Positions 60,907 to 64,000 of a stretch of 64,000 bases of DNA are shown piece by piece (the first letter of the stretch is position 1; each line of letters starts with the position of its first letter). The notes under the pieces were generated by a model. It made no database searches. It saw only the letters and a list, made by a program, of their open reading frames with translations, and was not told where the DNA came from. The translations under genes were made by a program, and so were the position numbers. Source of the stretch: Maribacter caenipelagi (GTDB lineage Bacteria > Bacteroidota > Bacteroidia > Flavobacteriales > Flavobacteriaceae); assembly GCF_004364175.1 (NCBI RefSeq), contig NZ_SNZW01000014.1, forward strand, positions 186,001 through 250,000, read 5' to 3'.

Positions 60907-62130
60907 TTATTCACTAAGCAACTCGGTCATTAATTCGTTAAAATCTTTTTTGAATTCAATAAATTTCTCACCTGTTGCAGGACCGTTAAATCCTGTGTGA
61001 ATTTTTCGAACATTCCCCTTTTTATCAACAAATATGGTGGTTGGGTAAGAAAGTACATGGTTCAGCATCGGTAATTTTTCTTGTGCTTTTTGTTTATCAT
61101 AAGTACCATACTGCGCCAATAAAATAGGATAATCTACCCCTATTCTTTCTTTTAATCGCTCAATACCTTCTATTGCAATTTCTTTGGTTTTTGCCGATTC
61201 AAAAGCCAAACCAATAACTTCAATATCATTGTTTTCTTCTAGATAATCTACCAAAAATTTAGTTTCATCTAAGCAATTTGGGCACCATGTACCCATTAGC
61301 TGAACAACCACCACCTTATCTTGATAAGTATCATCACTTAAAGAAATCAGATTTCCTTCTACATCTGGGAAAGTGAATGCCAATTTATCATATCCGTCGT
61401 TTAAAAAAGTTAGTGAATCAGGATTAGGCAATTCAAATCCGTCATTTCTTGTAGCAACAAAAGGCTCTTTAAAATGATTGCCAGAGTAAAAAACTCCATT
61501 CATGGTAGAATCGGTAACTCTTGCATTAAATAGAAATGCGTGGGCACCATCAAAAGCAGATAATTTTAACGAATCTCCATCAAGTATACCATCTAAATAT
61601 CTATAATCTCCTGTTGTAGTTCTAAAAGTACCTGTAACTCGATTATCTTCTTGCAAGAAAATACCCTTACCCACATATTCCTCTTTTAAATCTGGACTAA
61701 AATATGTTTCCCAAATACCGGTTACATTACGGTTAGTACTCTCATTCTTAGCTTTAAACCTATCTTCTGAACCAAATATAGCCTTGAATGGCACTATTCT
61801 ATCTAAACTTTCTTTTATAAACTGACCTTGTATTGAATTTTCGGTGAAAGTACCCGCCAAATATCCTTCGAAGACAGGTGTCTGCATAATGATAGAATCA
61901 CCCTTAATTTCAATTTCATCTACATCAATTACCTCTTCCGCATTAAAAATTTGCATTGCATAAATGCCATCGTCCTTTTTATTGACTTTTAAATTAAAAG
62001 GTAATACTTGGCTATCCATTACATCTAACTCAACAAGCCAAATACCCTCAGATAAATTTAAATTTTGTCTATTCTCTTTACATCCAATCAATAACATTAA
62101 AATGGATAGTACTACAATACTACATCTCAT
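60907..62130 (-). CDS. TlpA-like thioredoxin-fold lipoprotein
   Basis: The 407-residue protein has a lipobox (LMLLIGCKENRQ), about 240 residues of beta-rich repeats (WLVELDVMDSQVLPFNLKV, GIWETYFSPD) and a C-terminal redoxin domain with the pair in LMGTWCPNCLDETK. It should be an envelope thiol reductase. Its end is one base from the leuB end (tail to tail). Confidence 0.82.
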   Translation of the reverse strand: MRCSIVVLSILMLLIGCKENRQNLNLSEGIWLVELDVMDSQVLPFNLKVNKKDDGIYAMQIFNAEEVIDVDEIEIKGDSIIMQTPVFEGYLAGTFTENSIQGQFIKESLDRIVPFKAIFGSEDRFKAKNESTNRNVTGIWETYFSPDLKEEYVGKGIFLQEDNRVTGTFRTTTGDYRYLDGILDGDSLKLSAFDGAHAFLFNARVTDSTMNGVFYSGNHFKEPFVATRNDGFELPNPDSLTFLNDGYDKLAFTFPDVEGNLISLSDDTYQDKVVVVQLMGTWCPNCLDETKFLVDYLEENNDIEVIGLAFESAKTKEIAIEGIERLKERIGVDYPILLAQYGTYDKQKAQEKLPMLNHVLSYPTTIFVDKKGNVRKIHTGFNGPATGEKFIEFKKDFNELMTELLSE

Positions 62131-62207
62131 AGTTCATTTTTAATTTAACTTCTAATAAACAATTAAAATGGCAGAATTAAAAATTAAAATAAAGACTTCA
62201 TAGCTTA

Positions 62208-62238
62208 TTGAATGTATACGGGCATTGTTTTATCTTTG
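62208..62238 (+). promoter_or_regulatory. promoter of pheT
   Basis: TTG at 62208-62210 and the -7 box TATCTTTG at 62231-62238 lie 20 bases apart, an exact match to the Bacteroidota consensus. Transcription should begin near 62245, about 13 bases before the ATG. Confidence 0.8.
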
Positions 62239-62257
62239 CAACCTATAAATTTTTTGA

Positions 62258-64000
62258 ATGAAAATATCATATAACTGGCTTAAACAGTTCATACAAATAG
62301 ATTGGGAATCACAAAAAACCAGTGAACTTTTAACCGATTTAGGTTTAGAGGTTGAAGGTGTTGAAAAATTTGAATCTGTTAAAGGCGGATTAAAAGGTAT
62401 CGTTGTGGGTCACGTATTAAGTTGCGAAAAACACACAAATGCCGACAAGTTAAATGTCACAATGGTAGATATTGGCTTAGAAGCGCCTGTACAAATTGTT
62501 TGTGGAGCTAAGAATGTTGCCGCCGGACAAAAAGTACCTGTAGCTACAATTGGCACAACATTATACACTGCCGAAGGTGAAGCTTGGACCATTAAAAAAG
62601 GAAAGATAAGAGGAGAAGAAAGCTTTGGGATGATCTGTGCCGAAGACGAATTGGGTCTTGGTAGCAGTCACGATGGTATAATGGTGCTTGATAAATATTT
62701 AAAAGTCGGAACTCCATGTTCAGAAGTTTTTGAAATTGAAGAAGATGAAGTTTTTGAAATTGGCTTAACGCCAAACCGTGCAGATGCCATGAGTCATTTT
62801 GGTGTAGCAAGAGATTTAAAAGCAGGACTTAAACAAAAGGAAATCACCAAAGAACTGATTACTCCTTCTACAAGTCATTTTAATATTAACGATAGATCGC
62901 TTAAAATTGATGTTGATGTATTAAAAACTGAATTGGCTCCGCGTTACTGCGGCGTTACTTTAAGTAATTTAATTGTTCAACCCTCGCCTACCTGGCTTCA
63001 AAATAGACTTAAATCTATAGGTCTTACGCCAAAGAACAACGTCGTAGATGCTACAAATTATGTACTGCACGAACTTGGGCAACCACTACACGCTTTCGAT
63101 GCCAGTAAAATAAAGGGAAATAAAATTTTGGTTCAGACTTTACCGAAAGGCACCAAATTTACAACGCTAGATGGTATTGAAAGAACCTTGCATGAAGATG
63201 ACTTAATGATTTGTGACACCGAAAAACCTTTGTGTTTAGCAGGTGTATTTGGCGGGTTAGGATCCGGAGTAACTGAAGAAACTACATCTATATTTTTAGA
63301 GAGCGCATACTTTAATCCGGTTTCTATTAGAAAGTCAGCCAAAAGGCATGGTTTGAATACAGATGCTTCATTTAGATTTGAACGTGGTATTGATATTGAA
63401 AATGTAGAGTACAGTTTAAAACGTGCAGCGTTATTAATTAAAGAAATTGCAGGTGGCGAAATAACATCTGACATTTATGACCTATACCCTAAAAAGCATC
63501 CTAATTTTGAGGTCTTTCTTGCATTTGAAAAAATAAACAAATTAATAGGTCAAGAAATACCACAAGACACTATTAAATCTATATTGGCATCTCTTGAAAT
63601 CAAGGTTAAAAATGTTACAGAATCTGGTATGGGTCTTGAAGTACCTTCTTACCGTGTTGATGTGCAACGCCAAGTAGATGTTATAGAAGAGATTTTAAGA
63701 GTTTATGGTTACAATAATGTAGCTTTTAGCCAAAAGCTGAATGCCTCTATTGCAATCACTGAAGCAACGGCAGACCACACCATACAAAACACTATTGGTA
63801 ACTCGCTTGCAGCGAAAGGTTATTTTGAAATCTTAACCAATAGTTTAACTAACCCTGATTATACCACACTATTAGACGATAAGGATGAAGAACGTAGGTC
63901 TATAGAAATTATCAATCCATTAAGTGGTGATCTTTCTGTATTGCGTAGAACCTCTTTGTTCTCTGCTTTAGAAACTGCCAGCTATAACATTAACAGAAGA
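62258..64000 (+). CDS. pheT: phenylalanyl-tRNA synthetase beta subunit, 3' end outside the window
   Basis: The frame from ATG 62258 is open to the window edge, 581 codons, so about 70% of a normal PheT is present. It opens MKISYNWLKQFIQIDW, then has the tRNA-binding EMAP-like domain (VVGHVLSCEKHTNADKLNV, QIVCGAKNVAAGQKVPVA), the B3/B4 domain with the editing region (NYVLHELGQPLHAFDAS) and the B5 domain (IPSYRVDVQRQVDVIEEI-like PSYRVDVQRQVDVIEE). It charges tRNA-Phe with PheS, which is not in the window. Confidence 0.95.
   Translation, partial: MKISYNWLKQFIQIDWESQKTSELLTDLGLEVEGVEKFESVKGGLKGIVVGHVLSCEKHTNADKLNVTMVDIGLEAPVQIVCGAKNVAAGQKVPVATIGTTLYTAEGEAWTIKKGKIRGEESFGMICAEDELGLGSSHDGIMVLDKYLKVGTPCSEVFEIEEDEVFEIGLTPNRADAMSHFGVARDLKAGLKQKEITKELITPSTSHFNINDRSLKIDVDVLKTELAPRYCGVTLSNLIVQPSPTWLQNRLKSIGLTPKNNVVDATNYVLHELGQPLHAFDASKIKGNKILVQTLPKGTKFTTLDGIERTLHEDDLMICDTEKPLCLAGVFGGLGSGVTEETTSIFLESAYFNPVSIRKSAKRHGLNTDASFRFERGIDIENVEYSLKRAALLIKEIAGGEITSDIYDLYPKKHPNFEVFLAFEKINKLIGQEIPQDTIKSILASLEIKVKNVTESGMGLEVPSYRVDVQRQVDVIEEILRVYGYNNVAFSQKLNASIAITEATADHTIQNTIGNSLAAKGYFEILTNSLTNPDYTTLLDDKDEERRSIEIINPLSGDLSVLRRTSLFSALETASYNINRR

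Noticed and set aside
1..64000. tRNA, rRNA, CRISPR array, insertion sequence
   Set aside because: No cloverleaf-forming gap, rRNA signature, regular spacer array or transposase was found; all large spaces are either coding or short AT-rich gaps.

Overview
The window is AT-rich, gene-dense DNA from a member of the Bacteroidota, most likely a marine Flavobacteriaceae species of the Maribacter or Zobellia type. Four things suggest this: promoters of the TTG-N(about 20)-TAnnTTTG kind, mostly without clear Shine-Dalgarno sites; families typical of the group (DUF4251, DUF4252, DUF4369-TlpA, LVIVD lipoproteins, fused branched-chain E1 alpha/beta, MutS2 without an Smr domain); many small lipoproteins; and several TTG or GTG starts. 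I see no rRNA, tRNA, CRISPR array, insertion sequence or prophage. Both ends cut genes: a TolB-like propeller protein on the left and pheT on the right.

Layout. 1-4.4 kb holds a truncated propeller protein, small secreted or lipoproteins (two of them paralogues), a ribosome hibernation factor and a TerC membrane protein. 4.4-10.2 kb is a seven-gene minus-strand operon: FAD oxidoreductase, methyltransferase, type III polyketide synthase, Y-X6-K enoyl reductase, hotdog dehydratase, divergent ketosynthase and acyl carrier protein. It reads as a dedicated acyl-chain builder feeding a type III PKS, followed by methylation and oxidation. 10.2-13.6 kb holds an OmpA lipoprotein, a lipocalin-like lipoprotein and the fused branched-chain 2-oxoacid dehydrogenase E1. 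13.7-20.3 kb holds a 2-oxoglutarate oxygenase, SUI1, a DUF1835 protein, a nucleoside phosphorylase, ppk1 overlapping a signal-less substrate-binding protein, and a receiver-only response regulator. 20.3-29.5 kb is housekeeping: ung and mutS2 (divergent), a DCC protein, DUF748 and DUF1206 membrane proteins, a dicarboxylate symporter, aroC and an LpxH-like phosphoesterase. 29.5-41.6 kb has a large FAD/Fe-S oxidase, a barrel protein, TlpA, an LVIVD lipoprotein, rhomboid, LpxL-like acyltransferase, glmM, an AcpH-like hydrolase and ggt. 41.6-44.6 kb has a GluR0-like ligand-gated potassium channel and small proteins. 44.6-47.8 kb is a self-contained candidate DNA-damage module: an S24 (LexA/CI-like) repressor divergent from a radical SAM DNA-repair protein and its TIGR03915 partner, with four operator-like repeats between them. 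48-64 kb is OsmC, KDG kinase, hydrolases, panB-lspA-rluA, a DMT transporter, leuA-leuB, a second TlpA lipoprotein and pheT.

The three parts most worth following up are the type III PKS operon, the S24 repressor with its operator array and repair genes, and the glutamate-receptor-like channel. Promoter boxes were used to choose between alternative starts at several genes (TerC, rhomboid, acyltransferase, aroC, the alpha/beta hydrolase). All functional calls come from motif recognition by eye; no database search was run.
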